A DNA stretch of 56,083 nt from an uncultured Bacteroidales bacterium (GTDB lineage: Bacteria > Bacteroidota > Bacteroidia > Bacteroidales > Paludibacteraceae), in the NCBI GenBank assembly GCA_946626605.1, contig CAMOUL010000013.1, positions 1 through 56,083 of the forward strand. Reading direction: 5' to 3'. The position numbers and the translations under genes were made by a program. This document shows, one piece after another, positions 17,715 through 26,395 of this stretch; the first letter of the stretch is position 1; every line of letters starts with the position of its first letter. The notes under the pieces were generated by a model. That model was not told where the DNA came from. It made no database searches and saw only the letters and a program-made list of their open reading frames with translations.

Positions 17715-19037
17715 ATGATAAAAAAATTTTATATTGAGACATACGGTTGCCAAATGAACGTCGCAGACAGCGAGGTCGTAGCGGCTATTTTGGAGACTAC
17801 CGATGCGGAAATAACCGACCGCTGGGAGGATGCCGACATCATCCTCCTCAACACCTGTTCCATCCGTGACAACGCCGAGCAGAAGGTCGGTGCCCGCCTC
17901 CGCGAGTTAAAAGCGCACTTGAAGAGTCGAAAGTCGAAAGCCGAAAGTCAAAAGACTATCATCGGCGTCATCGGATGCATGGCAGAGCGCATGGGGCAGG
18001 AGCTGATTGATACGTTTGGCGTGGATTTTGTCGCAGGACCGGACGCGTATCTCGATATACCCAACCTCCTTGCCCAATGCGAGCAGGGACATAAGGCGAT
18101 GAACGTGGAGCTCAGTACCACAGAGACCTACCGCCAGATCATCCCTTCGCGTATCGGACGCTCCATCAGCGGGTTTGTGTCCATCATGCGAGGTTGTAAT
18201 AACTTCTGCTCCTATTGCGTCGTGCCTTATACCCGCGGACGCGAGCGCAGCAGAGACGTCGAGTCCATCCTCAATGAGGTACGTGACCTCCAATCGAAAG
18301 GCTATAAAGAAGTCACCCTCCTCGGCCAGAATGTCAACTCGTATAAATACGGGGATATTGACTTTGCCGACCTCCTGGAACTCGTCGCAGAAGCCGTGCC
18401 GGACATGCGTATCCGCTTCACGACCTCCCATCCCAAGGACATGTCCGACAAGACCCTCGAGGCTATCAGCCGCCATAAGAACCTCTGTAAGTTCATCCAC
18501 CTGGCGGTGCAGTCGGGTTCGAACCATATCCTCCAACTCATGAACCGCAAATATACCCGCGAGTGGTACTTAGACCGTATCGCTGCTATCCGGCGCATCC
18601 TGCCGACTGCAGCCATCAGCACGGATATCTTCTGCGGTTTCCACGACGAGACCCTCGAGGATCACGCCCAGACGCTCTCCCTCATGCGCGAAGTGCGTTT
18701 CGACTCCGCCTTCATGTTCAAGTACTCCGAGCGCCCCGGCACCTATGCACATAAGTACCTGCCGGATAACATCCCCGAAGAGGAGAAAGTAAGGCGGCTC
18801 AATGAGATCATCGCGCTGCAGACCCAACTCTCTCTGGAGTCTAACCAACGGGAGATAGGCAAGACCGTGGAGGTACTCGTCGAGGGCTTCTCCAAACGCA
18901 GCCATGACGACATGTACGGACGGACGGAGCAGTACAAGACCGTCGTCTTCCCCCGTACCAACCAGAAGATCGGAGATCTCGTCAAAGTGACCATAAAAGA
19001 GGCATCTGCCGCTACTTTACGCGGAGAAATAGCCTAA
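17715..19037 (+). CDS. miaB: tRNA-2-methylthio-N6-dimethylallyladenosine synthase MiaB
   Basis: Start ATG 17715 gives MIKKFYIETYGCQMNVADSE, the normal N terminus; longer frames run through the tRNA. The enzyme adds the 2-methylthio group to i6A37 of tRNAs. It shows the three cluster Cys of the UPF0004 domain (YGCQMN, NTCSIR, IGCMAERMG), the radical-SAM CxxxCxxC in GCNNFCSYCVVPYTRGRERS, and a C-terminal TRAM domain (residues about 375-440). At 440 residues it is standard length. Between residues 71 and 81 a polar stretch (KSRKSKAESQ) is encoded by four 7-bp GTCGAAA-type repeats, just before the conserved IIGVIGCMAE block. No clear promoter was seen; it is divergent from tRNA-Pro. Confidence 0.95.
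   Translation: MIKKFYIETYGCQMNVADSEVVAAILETTDAEITDRWEDADIILLNTCSIRDNAEQKVGARLRELKAHLKSRKSKAESQKTIIGVIGCMAERMGQELIDTFGVDFVAGPDAYLDIPNLLAQCEQGHKAMNVELSTTETYRQIIPSRIGRSISGFVSIMRGCNNFCSYCVVPYTRGRERSRDVESILNEVRDLQSKGYKEVTLLGQNVNSYKYGDIDFADLLELVAEAVPDMRIRFTTSHPKDMSDKTLEAISRHKNLCKFIHLAVQSGSNHILQLMNRKYTREWYLDRIAAIRRILPTAAISTDIFCGFHDETLEDHAQTLSLMREVRFDSAFMFKYSERPGTYAHKYLPDNIPEEEKVRRLNEIIALQTQLSLESNQREIGKTVEVLVEGFSKRSHDDMYGRTEQYKTVVFPRTNQKIGDLVKVTIKEASAATLRGEIA
17926..17953. repeat. Heptamer array inside miaB
   Basis: Four 7-bp units: GTCGAAA, GTCGAAA, GCCGAAA, GTCAAAA. The same word as in tsaB, 3.5 kb away. It encodes a short polar loop between conserved blocks. Confidence 0.88.
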
Positions 19038-19070
19038 AACAAAGAAATTTCGCATTTTTTTGCTAAAAAA

Positions 19071-19102
19071 TTTGGTCATGTCATAAAAAAGCAGTACTTT
19101 TG
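19071..19102 (+). promoter_or_regulatory. Promoter upstream of greA
   Basis: TTTG (19071-19074) and TACTTTTG (19095-19102) are separated by 20 bp. The start of transcription would be near 19109, giving a leader of about 210 nt before greA. Confidence 0.75.
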
Positions 19103-19145
19103 TACCGAAAACAAAATTTTCATAGTTAAGGTTTAGGTTTGATGG

Positions 19146-19179
19146 CAATAGGAGGCTGTGAAGTTTCCTATTGTTTTTT
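19146..19179 (+). terminator. Rho-independent terminator or attenuator in the greA leader
   Basis: CAATAGGA (19146-19153) pairs with TCCTATTG (19166-19173), an 8-bp perfect stem, followed by six T residues. It lies 40-70 nt after the predicted transcription start and before the small ORF and greA, so it would either end a small RNA of about 70 nt or attenuate greA. Confidence 0.6.
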
Positions 19180-19198
19180 GAACAAAGCGAAGACAGGT

Positions 19199-19309
19199 AT
19201 GGAAAGAGTAGATGATTTTTTAGACACTCCCTCTCTGCCGGATTTGACAGATATGGAGGAGGCTCGCAAAGCGATTATCGCCAGCGAGATTTTGAACCGA
19301 AAATATTAA
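19199..19309 (+). CDS. Small conserved-looking peptide before greA, 36 residues
   Basis: The frame reads MERVDDFLDTPSLPDLTDME and ends AIIASEILNRKY. The ending (RKA.I.SEIL.RKY) resembles short proteins I recall from Bacteroidales, hence the call. An in-frame ATG at 19142 would give 55 residues but runs through the terminator hairpin, so 19199 is preferred. It ends 12 bp before greA and is probably cotranscribed. No signal peptide, no known domain. Confidence 0.55.
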   Translation: MERVDDFLDTPSLPDLTDMEEARKAIIASEILNRKY

Positions 19310-19321
19310 AACAGAAATATT

Positions 19322-19789
19322 ATGGCAGTAACCTACATGACCGCTGATGGTCTAAAGAAATTAAAAGAAGAGATCCAACAGTTGGAGACTGTGGAACGCC
19401 CGCGTATCATTGCCGCTATAGCAGAAGCGCGTGAGAAGGGCGATTTAAGTGAGAATGCAGAATACGATGCTGCGAAAGAGGCGCAGGGTGCGCTGGAGAC
19501 GAAGATCGCTGTGCTGAAAGCCCGTCTGGCTGAGGCGCGCGTCCTCGATGCATCGGATATACGGACCGATGAGGTGCAGATCCTGACGAAAGTGCGCGTA
19601 CGCATGGCGAACGGAATGGAGAAGACTTTCCATCTCGTTACCGAAGGAGAAGCGAACCTCGCGGAAGGTAAGATTTCCGTCACCACCCCGATCGCAAAAG
19701 GTCTGATGGGAAAGAAAGTAGGAGAGATTGCGGAGATCCAAGTCCCCGCAGGTGTCCTCAAACTTGAGGTCCTCGAGATCAGCCTCTAA
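19322..19789 (+). CDS. greA: Transcription elongation factor GreA
   Basis: GreA rescues backtracked RNA polymerase by stimulating cleavage of the nascent RNA. The N-terminal coiled coil (residues about 8-75, with EAREKGDLSENAEYDAAKEA carrying the acidic tip residues) and the C-terminal FKBP-like domain (TPIAKGLMGKKVGEIAEIQV) are both complete. Its 155 residues are normal. It follows a long leader with a possible attenuator and the 36-residue peptide, and it precedes the HIT gene by 20 bp. Confidence 0.95.
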   Translation: MAVTYMTADGLKKLKEEIQQLETVERPRIIAAIAEAREKGDLSENAEYDAAKEAQGALETKIAVLKARLAEARVLDASDIRTDEVQILTKVRVRMANGMEKTFHLVTEGEANLAEGKISVTTPIAKGLMGKKVGEIAEIQVPAGVLKLEVLEISL

Positions 19790-19809
19790 ATGACCAAATC
19801 GTAAATGTC

Positions 19810-20217
19810 ATGACTCTCTTTACTCGTATCATCAAAGGTGAGATCCCGAGCTACAAGGTAGCCGAGGACGACAAGCATTACGCTTTTCTGGACATCAATC
19901 CGCTCGTGAAGGGACATACGCTCGTCATCCCGAAGTTGGCGGAGCCGGAAGCAGATTATATCTTCGATCTGACGGACGAGCAGCTGCAAGGCCTGATCAC
20001 GTTTGCGAAGAAAGTGGCGGTGGGAATCAAAGCCGCTACGGGTTGCAAACGCGTCGGTGTAGCCGTCTTGGGTATGGAGGTGAACCACGTGCATATCCAC
20101 CTCGTGCCGATGAACTCGGAGAAGGACATGCTCTTCACCAACCCCAAGCTCTCTCTCCCGGCAGAAGAGATGGCGATCATCGCCAACTCCATCGCCGAGG
20201 CGATAGAGAAGAAATAA
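19810..20217 (+). CDS. HIT family nucleotide hydrolase/transferase
   Basis: The HIT signature H-x-H-x-H is present in NHVHIHLVP, and the N terminus (LFTRIIKGEIPSYKVAEDD) is typical of bacterial HinT/Hit proteins, which hydrolyse purine nucleoside phosphoramidates. It has 135 residues, the usual size. It lies 20 bp after greA and is followed at once by a strong hairpin terminator, so greA and this gene form one unit. Confidence 0.9.
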   Translation: MTLFTRIIKGEIPSYKVAEDDKHYAFLDINPLVKGHTLVIPKLAEPEADYIFDLTDEQLQGLITFAKKVAVGIKAATGCKRVGVAVLGMEVNHVHIHLVPMNSEKDMLFTNPKLSLPAEEMAIIANSIAEAIEKK

Positions 20218-20250
20218 ATAAAGCCCGCAGATTTGCGGGCTTTATTGTTT
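20217..20250. terminator. Bidirectional terminator between the HIT and M13 peptidase genes
   Basis: AATAAAGCCCGCA (20217-20229) pairs with TGCGGGCTTTATT (20234-20246), 13 bp with a 4-nt loop, with A and T runs on the two sides. It can serve both convergent genes. Confidence 0.88.
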
Positions 20251-22270
20251 ACCATATCGATACTCGATTCTCCGGAGCGATATACATCGGGCTTTCCTCC
20301 GTCACGTTCCATGCCTCGTACCATGCGTTGATCTGCGGCAGAGCACCGTTGACACGCCATCGACCGAGGGAGTGAGGATCGCTCTTCGTGCGGTTCAGGA
20401 TCTCCTCCGGACGGATGTTGCCTGCCCATACGTTCGCGTACGCGAGGAAGAACCGTTGTGCCGGCGTGAAGCCGTCGCGGGTCTGCAGACGCTCACTCTC
20501 GGGCTTGCTCTCTTCGTTCAGGCAGAAAGCCAGGTAACTAACCTGCAGACCGCCGTGGTCAGCGATATTCTCACCCAGCGTGAACGCACCGTTAGCGTGT
20601 ACACCCGGCGCCACTTCGATCTTGTTGAACGCTTCTTCCATCACTTTCGTGCGCTCGTCGAAGGCGGCTTTGTCCTCTGCCGTCCACCAGTTGATCATGT
20701 TACCGTCCTTGTCGAACTGACAACCCTGATCGTCGAAGCCGTGGGTCATCTCATGACCGATGACAACACCGATAGCGCCGTAGTTGAACGCGTCATCGGC
20801 GCTCATGTCGAAGAACGGATACTGCAGGATGCCGGCAGGGAAACAGATCTCGTTGGACGAGGGGTTATAGTATGCGTTCACCGTCTGCGGCGTCATGTAC
20901 CATTTCTTCTTGTCCACCGGCTTGCCGAGGTAGCTCAGGCTGTACTCCTGCTCGAATTTAGCAGCGCGCTCGAGGTTGGTGTAGTAGCTGTCCTCGGGGT
21001 TGATGTCGAGCTTCGAGTAGTCGCGCCATTCGTCCGGATAACCGATCTTGATGGTGATGGCGTTCAGCTTCTCCAGGGCTTTCGCCTTCGTCTCGTCGCT
21101 CATCCATGCTAAGTTCTGGATGCGGATGCCGAGGGCTTTCTGCAGGTTATGCACGAGCGCGAGCATGCGTTCCTTATTCTCTTCGGGGAAGTATTTCTGT
21201 ACGTACATCTGTCCTACCGCCTCGCCGAGCGTGCCGTTGACGATACCCACGGCGCGTTTCCATAGCGGACTCGGTTCCTCGCGCCCCGAGAGCACCTTGC
21301 CGTAGAAATCAAAACTCGTCATGTATATCTCCGTCGTCAGGTACGATGCCGCTCCTTCGATAGCCTGCCAGGTGAACAGCGTCTTCAGGTCCTCCAACGG
21401 CTCGTCAGCCAGCATCTTGCCTGCTTCCTGCAGGTGCGGTATCTGTCCTACGGAGAGGCTGTCTAACTCTACGCCCAAGGCATCGAAATATGCATTCCAA
21501 TCGACCTGCGGCACGAGCTCCTGCAACTCGCTGATGGACATCTTGTTGTAGTTCTTGATCGGGTCACGCAGCTCCACGTTGTTATATGCCGCTTTCGCCA
21601 GCCTTGTCTCCATACGCAGCACCGTCTGTGCGCGGGCTGCACCGTCGCTGAAACCGAACAGACCGAACATCTTCTCTACGTACGCCACGTAGGCATTACG
21701 GATGGCGGTCGTCTGCTCGTCGGTGTCGAGGTAGTACTCTTTCTCGCCGAGCGCAAAACCTGCCTGGCACTCGTTGAGGATGTTCATCGAACTGTTCATC
21801 GCGTCGGCATCGACGTACATCGCCCATAGCTGATAGTCCATCGCCGCACCGAGGTGCTTCGACAGCTCCTCACGAGAAGTTATAGCCGCTATCTCGTCGA
21901 GGGTATGCTGCACCGGTGCTATACCTTCGCGGTCACGACGTGCCGTGTCCATCGCGAGGTTATACAGATCCCCGATCTTCTGGGCGATATCACCCTGCGG
22001 GTGTTTGTCCTTCGCGATGTCCTGAATGAGGCCGTTGACCTGCTCCAGGTTGGTCAGCCCGAGTTTGTCGAACGAACCGAAACGTGCATACTCCGGCGTC
22101 AAGGGGTTGTTGGCCATCCATCCGCCGCACGCAAACTGATAGAAGTCATTCTGCGGAACCGCCGTCGTGTCTAAGTTCGCCAAGTCGATACCGGTCGTCT
22201 GTTCCTGTTTGTTAGTACAAGCTGTAGTCATAAGCATTACTGCGCTTAAAGTAAAAATAAGTTTTTTCAT
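20249..22270 (-). CDS. pepO: M13 family metallopeptidase (PepO-like) lipoprotein
   Basis: The start at 22270 gives a lipoprotein signal MKKLIFTLSAVMLMTTAC with Cys18; the longer frame runs through the promoter. The zinc motif is HEMTH within VIGHEMTHGFDDQGCQFD, and the third ligand lies in GENIADHGGLQVSY. NAYYNPSSNEICFPAGILQ is the M13 substrate-binding signature. At 673 residues it has normal neprilysin/PepO length, with the helical N-terminal domain intact. It probably degrades oligopeptides in the periplasm or at the outer membrane. It is monocistronic: its own promoter (22295-22326) and a strong terminator. Confidence 0.93.
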   Translation of the reverse strand: MKKLIFTLSAVMLMTTACTNKQEQTTGIDLANLDTTAVPQNDFYQFACGGWMANNPLTPEYARFGSFDKLGLTNLEQVNGLIQDIAKDKHPQGDIAQKIGDLYNLAMDTARRDREGIAPVQHTLDEIAAITSREELSKHLGAAMDYQLWAMYVDADAMNSSMNILNECQAGFALGEKEYYLDTDEQTTAIRNAYVAYVEKMFGLFGFSDGAARAQTVLRMETRLAKAAYNNVELRDPIKNYNKMSISELQELVPQVDWNAYFDALGVELDSLSVGQIPHLQEAGKMLADEPLEDLKTLFTWQAIEGAASYLTTEIYMTSFDFYGKVLSGREEPSPLWKRAVGIVNGTLGEAVGQMYVQKYFPEENKERMLALVHNLQKALGIRIQNLAWMSDETKAKALEKLNAITIKIGYPDEWRDYSKLDINPEDSYYTNLERAAKFEQEYSLSYLGKPVDKKKWYMTPQTVNAYYNPSSNEICFPAGILQYPFFDMSADDAFNYGAIGVVIGHEMTHGFDDQGCQFDKDGNMINWWTAEDKAAFDERTKVMEEAFNKIEVAPGVHANGAFTLGENIADHGGLQVSYLAFCLNEESKPESERLQTRDGFTPAQRFFLAYANVWAGNIRPEEILNRTKSDPHSLGRWRVNGALPQINAWYEAWNVTEESPMYIAPENRVSIW

Positions 22271-22294
22271 AATCGAATTTTTCAAAATCGACTG

Positions 22295-22326
22295 CAAAAT
22301 TACAAAAATTCTTGCATATATGCAAA
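22295..22326 (-). promoter_or_regulatory. Promoter of the M13 peptidase gene
   Basis: On the minus strand TTTG (22323-22326) and TAATTTTG (22295-22302) are 20 bp apart. The -33 box is one half of the palindrome TTGCATATATGCAA at 22312-22325. Confidence 0.8.
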
Positions 22327-22342
22327 TTTTTTCGTAACTTTG
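22312..22342 (+). promoter_or_regulatory. Promoter of the YhcH-like gene
   Basis: TTG (22312-22314) and TAACTTTG (22335-22342) are 20 bp apart. Its -33 box is the other half of the same palindrome (22312-22325), so the two divergent promoters overlap back to back. Confidence 0.78.
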
Positions 22343-22384
22343 CGCCCAAATACGAATATTTACAATAACCAAAATATAAATCTT

Positions 22385-22837
22385 ATGATACTGGACAAAT
22401 TAGAGAACGCCGACAGGTACTTCGATTGCGTACCGGGCTTCGAACAATTCATGAAATTCTACAACGAAAACGACTTGGAAGAGATGCCGGCGTGCAAGAT
22501 CTTCCTGGACGGCAAGAACCTCTTCGTGAACATCAATGATTTCAAGGGCAAAGAGGAGTCCAAATGCCGCATGGAGGCACACCGCGACTACTTGGATATC
22601 CAGATTCCGCTGGGCGACGACGAGGAGATGGGATGGAAAGCGCAGGTCGATTGTCAGGACGTGACGCAGGAGTACGACGAGGGTAAGGACGTAGAGTTCT
22701 ACGGCGACAAGGCTACCGCAAAATTCACTGTGCCGGCAGGACATTTCGCAGTCTTCTTCCCCGAAGATGCTCACCAGCCCGGTATCGCTCCGGGCAAAGA
22801 GTACCGGAAACTCATCGTCAAGGCGAGAGTGGATTAA
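22385..22837 (+). CDS. YhcH/YjgK/YiaL family protein (cupin-like)
   Basis: The start ATG 22385 lies 42 bp after the -7 box and gives MILDKLENADRY. The motif EAHRDYLDIQIPLGDDEEM and the block GHFAVFFPEDAHQPGIA are typical of the YhcH (DUF386) family, whose members take part in sugar metabolism; one is the sialic-acid related anomerase NanQ. The metal-binding His and Glu residues of the motif are present. It has 150 residues, full length. It is followed after 56 bp by glgB. Which sugar it acts on cannot be told. Confidence 0.87.
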   Translation: MILDKLENADRYFDCVPGFEQFMKFYNENDLEEMPACKIFLDGKNLFVNINDFKGKEESKCRMEAHRDYLDIQIPLGDDEEMGWKAQVDCQDVTQEYDEGKDVEFYGDKATAKFTVPAGHFAVFFPEDAHQPGIAPGKEYRKLIVKARVD

Positions 22838-22893
22838 AAAGACCGCCTTCGGCTGACAGAGTACAGAAGAAAACCATTAAAAACACACATATT

Positions 22894-24984
22894 ATGGCAA
22901 CGAAGAAAGTTGAAAGCCCGAAACATTTACCGATAGTGGCACGGGATCCGTACCTGGAGCCGTATGAGGGTGCGCTGCAAGCACGCGCCGAGTATGCCCT
23001 CCGCAAAGAGGCGGAGATCACCGGCGGACAAGATCTTGCGGATTGGGCAAGCGGATACCTGTATTTCGGATTACACCATGACCGCCACAACAAACAGTGG
23101 GTCATGCGCGAGTGGGCACCGAACGCCACGGCGATCTATATCAAGGGCGATATGAACGGATGGCAGAAAGACGAAGCCTACCGTCTGCAACCCATCGGTA
23201 ACGGCGTCTGGGAAGCCAAAATGCCGGAGGACGCCATCAAGCATGAGCAGTTGTACAAGCTCCTCGTCGAATGGCAAGGCGGTTACGGCGAACGCATACC
23301 GAGTTACGTGCGCCGCGTGGTGCAGGACGAGCAGACGAAGATCTTCTCTGCGCAGGTATGGGACGAGCCCGAATACGAATGGAAGAACCGTAAAACAAAG
23401 GGACAAAGGAGCAAAGTACAAAGTACAAAGGAAGCCCTCTTTATCTATGAGTGCCACATAGGCATGAGTTCGTCGGAGGAGAAAGTGAACTCGTATGAGG
23501 AGTTCCGCCGCGACGTACTGCCGCGTATCGCCAAACTCGGCTATAACTGCGTACAGATCATGGCGGTGCAGGAACACCCGTACTACGGTTCGTTTGGCTA
23601 CCATGTATCGAACTTCTTCGCAGCCTCCAGCCGTTTCGGTACGCCGAACGAGCTCAAGGCGCTGATCGACGATATTCACGGCAGGGGCATGAAAGTGATC
23701 ATGGACCTCGTTCACTCGCACGCGGTGAAGAACGAGTTGGAAGGTCTGGGTAACTTCGACGGCACGGGGTATCAGTATTTCCACGATGGTCCGCGACGTG
23801 AGCACCCGGCATGGGACAGTCTCTGCTTCAACTACGGCAAGAACGAAGTGCTGCATTTCCTGCTGAGCAACTGCAAGTTCTGGATCGACGAGTATGACTT
23901 CGACGGTTTCCGCTTTGACGGTGTGACCTCGATGATCTATCTTTCGCACGGTTTAGGCGAGGACTTCAACGGGTACGGCAGCTATTTCAACGGCAACGAA
24001 GACGGCGATGCGATCATGTATCTGACGCTCGCTAACAAAGTGATCCATGAGGTGAAGCCGGACGCCATCACCATCGCAGAGGAGATGAGCGGCATGCCGG
24101 GTCTGGCTGCGAAGATAGAAGATGGCGGCATGGGTTTCGATTACCGCCTGGCGATGGGTATTCCGGATTTCTGGATCAAGTATATCAAAGAGGTGAAGGA
24201 CGAAGACTGGAAAGCCGGACATATACTCTATGAGATGACCAACCGCCGCGAGGACGAGAAGACCATCTCCTACGCCGAGAGCCATGACCAGGCGCTGGTA
24301 GGCGACAAGACGATTATCTTCCGCCTTGTGGATTCGGACATGTACTGGCATTTCGAGCACGGCCATTCGACCTATATGGCAGACCGCGGTATAGCCCTGC
24401 ATAAGATGATCCGCCTCATCACAGCCTCCACCATCAACGGCGGCTACCTGACCTTCATGGGGAATGAGTTCGGCCATCCGGAATGGATCGACTTCCCGCG
24501 TGAGGGCAATGGATGGAGCTATAAATACGCCCGGAGACAATGGGGGTTGGTAGATAACCCGAACTATTTCTTCTCGGACCTCAACCGCTTCGACGAGGCG
24601 ATGATTCATCTGCTCAAGGAGCATCTGCTGATCCAGAAACCGACTGCAGAAGAGAAGAAATACAACGTCGGCAACCACCTGCCATGGGTGATGAAATGGT
24701 GGGACAACGAGGGTGACCAGGTAGTGGCGTATTCGCGCGGCGATCTGCTGTTCATCTTCAACTGGAACGGTCAGAAGTCCTTCTCCGACTACGGTATCCT
24801 CGTGCCGGAAGGCAAGTACCAAGTGGTGCTCAATACGGACGCGAAGGAGTTTGCAGGCTTTGGTCTTGCGGACGACAGCGTAGAGCATTTCACGGTACAT
24901 GACGACCTCTACGCCAAGGACGGCAAGGGATGGCTGAAGATGTACCTCCCGGCACGCAGCGCAGTGGTTTTAAAGAGATGTTAA
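22894..24984 (+). CDS. glgB: 1,4-alpha-glucan branching enzyme
   Basis: A GH13 branching enzyme that makes alpha-1,6 branches in glycogen. The N-terminal CBM48 (REWAPNATAIYIKGDMNGWQ) is followed by the catalytic barrel with DGFRFDGVTSM (nucleophile Asp), AEEMSGMPG (acid Glu) and ESHDQA. At 696 residues it is of the shorter, eukaryote-like type usual in Bacteroidota. Between the two domains (residues about 166-180) the stretch KTKGQRSKVQSTK is encoded by 7/8-bp repeats just before FIYECHIGM. The catalytic residues are intact. A stem of TCGAGAT with ATCTCGA lies after the stop, but only A residues follow. Confidence 0.94.
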   Translation: MATKKVESPKHLPIVARDPYLEPYEGALQARAEYALRKEAEITGGQDLADWASGYLYFGLHHDRHNKQWVMREWAPNATAIYIKGDMNGWQKDEAYRLQPIGNGVWEAKMPEDAIKHEQLYKLLVEWQGGYGERIPSYVRRVVQDEQTKIFSAQVWDEPEYEWKNRKTKGQRSKVQSTKEALFIYECHIGMSSSEEKVNSYEEFRRDVLPRIAKLGYNCVQIMAVQEHPYYGSFGYHVSNFFAASSRFGTPNELKALIDDIHGRGMKVIMDLVHSHAVKNELEGLGNFDGTGYQYFHDGPRREHPAWDSLCFNYGKNEVLHFLLSNCKFWIDEYDFDGFRFDGVTSMIYLSHGLGEDFNGYGSYFNGNEDGDAIMYLTLANKVIHEVKPDAITIAEEMSGMPGLAAKIEDGGMGFDYRLAMGIPDFWIKYIKEVKDEDWKAGHILYEMTNRREDEKTISYAESHDQALVGDKTIIFRLVDSDMYWHFEHGHSTYMADRGIALHKMIRLITASTINGGYLTFMGNEFGHPEWIDFPREGNGWSYKYARRQWGLVDNPNYFFSDLNRFDEAMIHLLKEHLLIQKPTAEEKKYNVGNHLPWVMKWWDNEGDQVVAYSRGDLLFIFNWNGQKSFSDYGILVPEGKYQVVLNTDAKEFAGFGLADDSVEHFTVHDDLYAKDGKGWLKMYLPARSAVVLKRC
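23395..23430. repeat. 7/8-bp repeat array inside glgB
   Basis: Units ACAAAG, GGACAAAG, GAGCAAAG, TACAAAG, TACAAAG. The GTACAAA word also occurs in the tsaB array. The array codes for a polar linker between CBM48 and the catalytic domain. Confidence 0.85.
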
Positions 24985-25021
24985 ATCGAGATCCCGTTAA
25001 TCTCGAAAAAAGCAAACAACA

Positions 25022-25561
25022 ATGAAAAAGACTCTATTATTTATTTTCGCGGCGATGGTAATGGTCGGCTGCGGTAAGAAAGCTCAGGAATCGGAGAAGA
25101 CTGCTACGGACACCGTAGTGATCGTCGAAGAAGTGACGGTACAGACCGGTAATACGGCAGGTGCATATTTCACGGATTTCACGGGCGTGACGCCGGAAGG
25201 CAAAGAGCTGTCGCTGAGCGAGTTGGTCGGCAAGACCGATTATGTGCTCGTGGATTTCTGGGCATCGTGGTGCGGTCCCTGCCGTCGTTTTGTGCCGGTA
25301 CTCAAGGAGATCTACACCTCCATGCCGGAGGGCAGATTGCAGATCCTCTCTTGCTCCGTCGATCAAGAAGAGGCTGCTTGGCGCACGGCGCTGAGCGAAG
25401 AAGATATGCCGTGGGTACAAGTGCGCGAAGATGAGGCGCATCCCTGCTCCGATAAATACGGTGTACAATTCATCCCTCATACCGTCCTCATCGACAGCGA
25501 GGGTACGATCGTCGGCGTCAACCTCGAGGAACCGGAGATCCAGGAGATCTTATTTAATTGA
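25022..25561 (+). CDS. Thioredoxin-like (TlpA family) lipoprotein
   Basis: The lipoprotein signal MKKTLLFIFAAMVMVGC gives Cys17. The redox motif WCGPC lies at residues 83-87 in DFWASWCGPCRRFVPVLKEI, and the cis-Pro region is QFIPHTVLID. These place it in the TlpA/ResA family of membrane-bound periplasmic thiol-disulfide reductases. At 179 residues it is full length for a single-domain member. Its stop codon lies in the 7-bp array that separates it from nagB. Substrate unknown; cytochrome or envelope protein maturation would be typical. Confidence 0.9.
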   Translation: MKKTLLFIFAAMVMVGCGKKAQESEKTATDTVVIVEEVTVQTGNTAGAYFTDFTGVTPEGKELSLSELVGKTDYVLVDFWASWCGPCRRFVPVLKEIYTSMPEGRLQILSCSVDQEEAAWRTALSEEDMPWVQVREDEAHPCSDKYGVQFIPHTVLIDSEGTIVGVNLEEPEIQEILFN

Positions 25562-25583
25562 TAATTGATAATTTATAATTGAT
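25556..25583. repeat. Heptamer array between the TlpA-like gene and nagB
   Basis: AATTGAT, AATTGAT, AATTTAT, AATTGAT. It covers the stop codon of the upstream gene (25559-25561) and ends 2 bp before ATG 25586, thus replacing the whole spacer and the leader of nagB. Confidence 0.92.
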
Positions 25584-25585
25584 AT

Positions 25586-26395
25586 ATGCGAGTAATTATT
25601 GAACCTTCGTATGACCTGCTGAGTCAGTGGGCTGCGAACTATGTAGCAAAAAAAATTAATGAGTTTGATCCCAAAGAGAGCAAGCCTTTTGTGCTCGGTC
25701 TGCCGACCGGTAGTTCGCCTCTGGGCATGTACAAAGCCCTGATCGAACTCAACAAGGCAGGCAAAGTGTCCTTCCGTAATGTGGTAACGTTCAATATGGA
25801 CGAGTACGTGAACCTGCCCGAAGAGCACCCGGAGAGCTATCACAGCTTCATGTGGAATAACTTCTTCAGCCATATCGACATCCGCAAAGAGAATGTGAAT
25901 ATCCTTAACGGTAACGCCGAGGACCTCGCAGCCGAGTGTGCGCGTTACGAAGAGCGAATCCGTAATATCGGCGGCATCCATCTCTTCCTCGGCGGCATCG
26001 GTCCTGACGGACATATAGCCTTCAACGAACCGGGTTCGTCTCTGAGCAGCCGTACCCGTAAGAAAGAGCTGACGACCGATACCATCATCGCTAACAGCCG
26101 ATTCTTCGACAACGATGTCAACAAAGTGCCGAAGACCGCTTTGACGGTAGGTGTAGGAACGGTGATGGACGCTAAAGAGGTGCTGATCATGGTCAACGGA
26201 CATAACAAAGCCCGTGCGTTGCAACATGCTATCGAGGAGCCGATCAGTCATATGTGGACCGTCTCTGCGCTGCAGATGCACCAACACGGTATCATCGTCT
26301 GCGACGAGGCTGCCTGCGAAGAACTCAAAGTAGGAACGTTCAACTATTTCAAAGATATCGAGAAGAATAACCTCGATCCGAACACGCTGCTGTAA
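25586..26395 (+). CDS. nagB: Glucosamine-6-phosphate deaminase
   Basis: NagB converts glucosamine-6-phosphate to fructose-6-phosphate and ammonia. The blocks [29 protein letters not shown], and [20 protein letters not shown] are diagnostic; the catalytic Asp and His lie in these. At 269 residues it is normal. Its stop codon shares one base with the cysS start (TAATG), which suggests translational coupling. Start codon context is fixed by the repeat array before it. Confidence 0.95.
   Translation: MRVIIEPSYDLLSQWAANYVAKKINEFDPKESKPFVLGLPTGSSPLGMYKALIELNKAGKVSFRNVVTFNMDEYVNLPEEHPESYHSFMWNNFFSHIDIRKENVNILNGNAEDLAAECARYEERIRNIGGIHLFLGGIGPDGHIAFNEPGSSLSSRTRKKELTTDTIIANSRFFDNDVNKVPKTALTVGVGTVMDAKEVLIMVNGHNKARALQHAIEEPISHMWTVSALQMHQHGIIVCDEAACEELKVGTFNYFKDIEKNNLDPNTLL

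Noticed and set aside
24985..25010. Hairpin TCGAGAT/ATCTCGA after glgB as a terminator
   Set aside because: The stem is followed by A residues, not T residues, on the plus strand; the next plus gene is only 37 bp away. It cannot be called a terminator for glgB.
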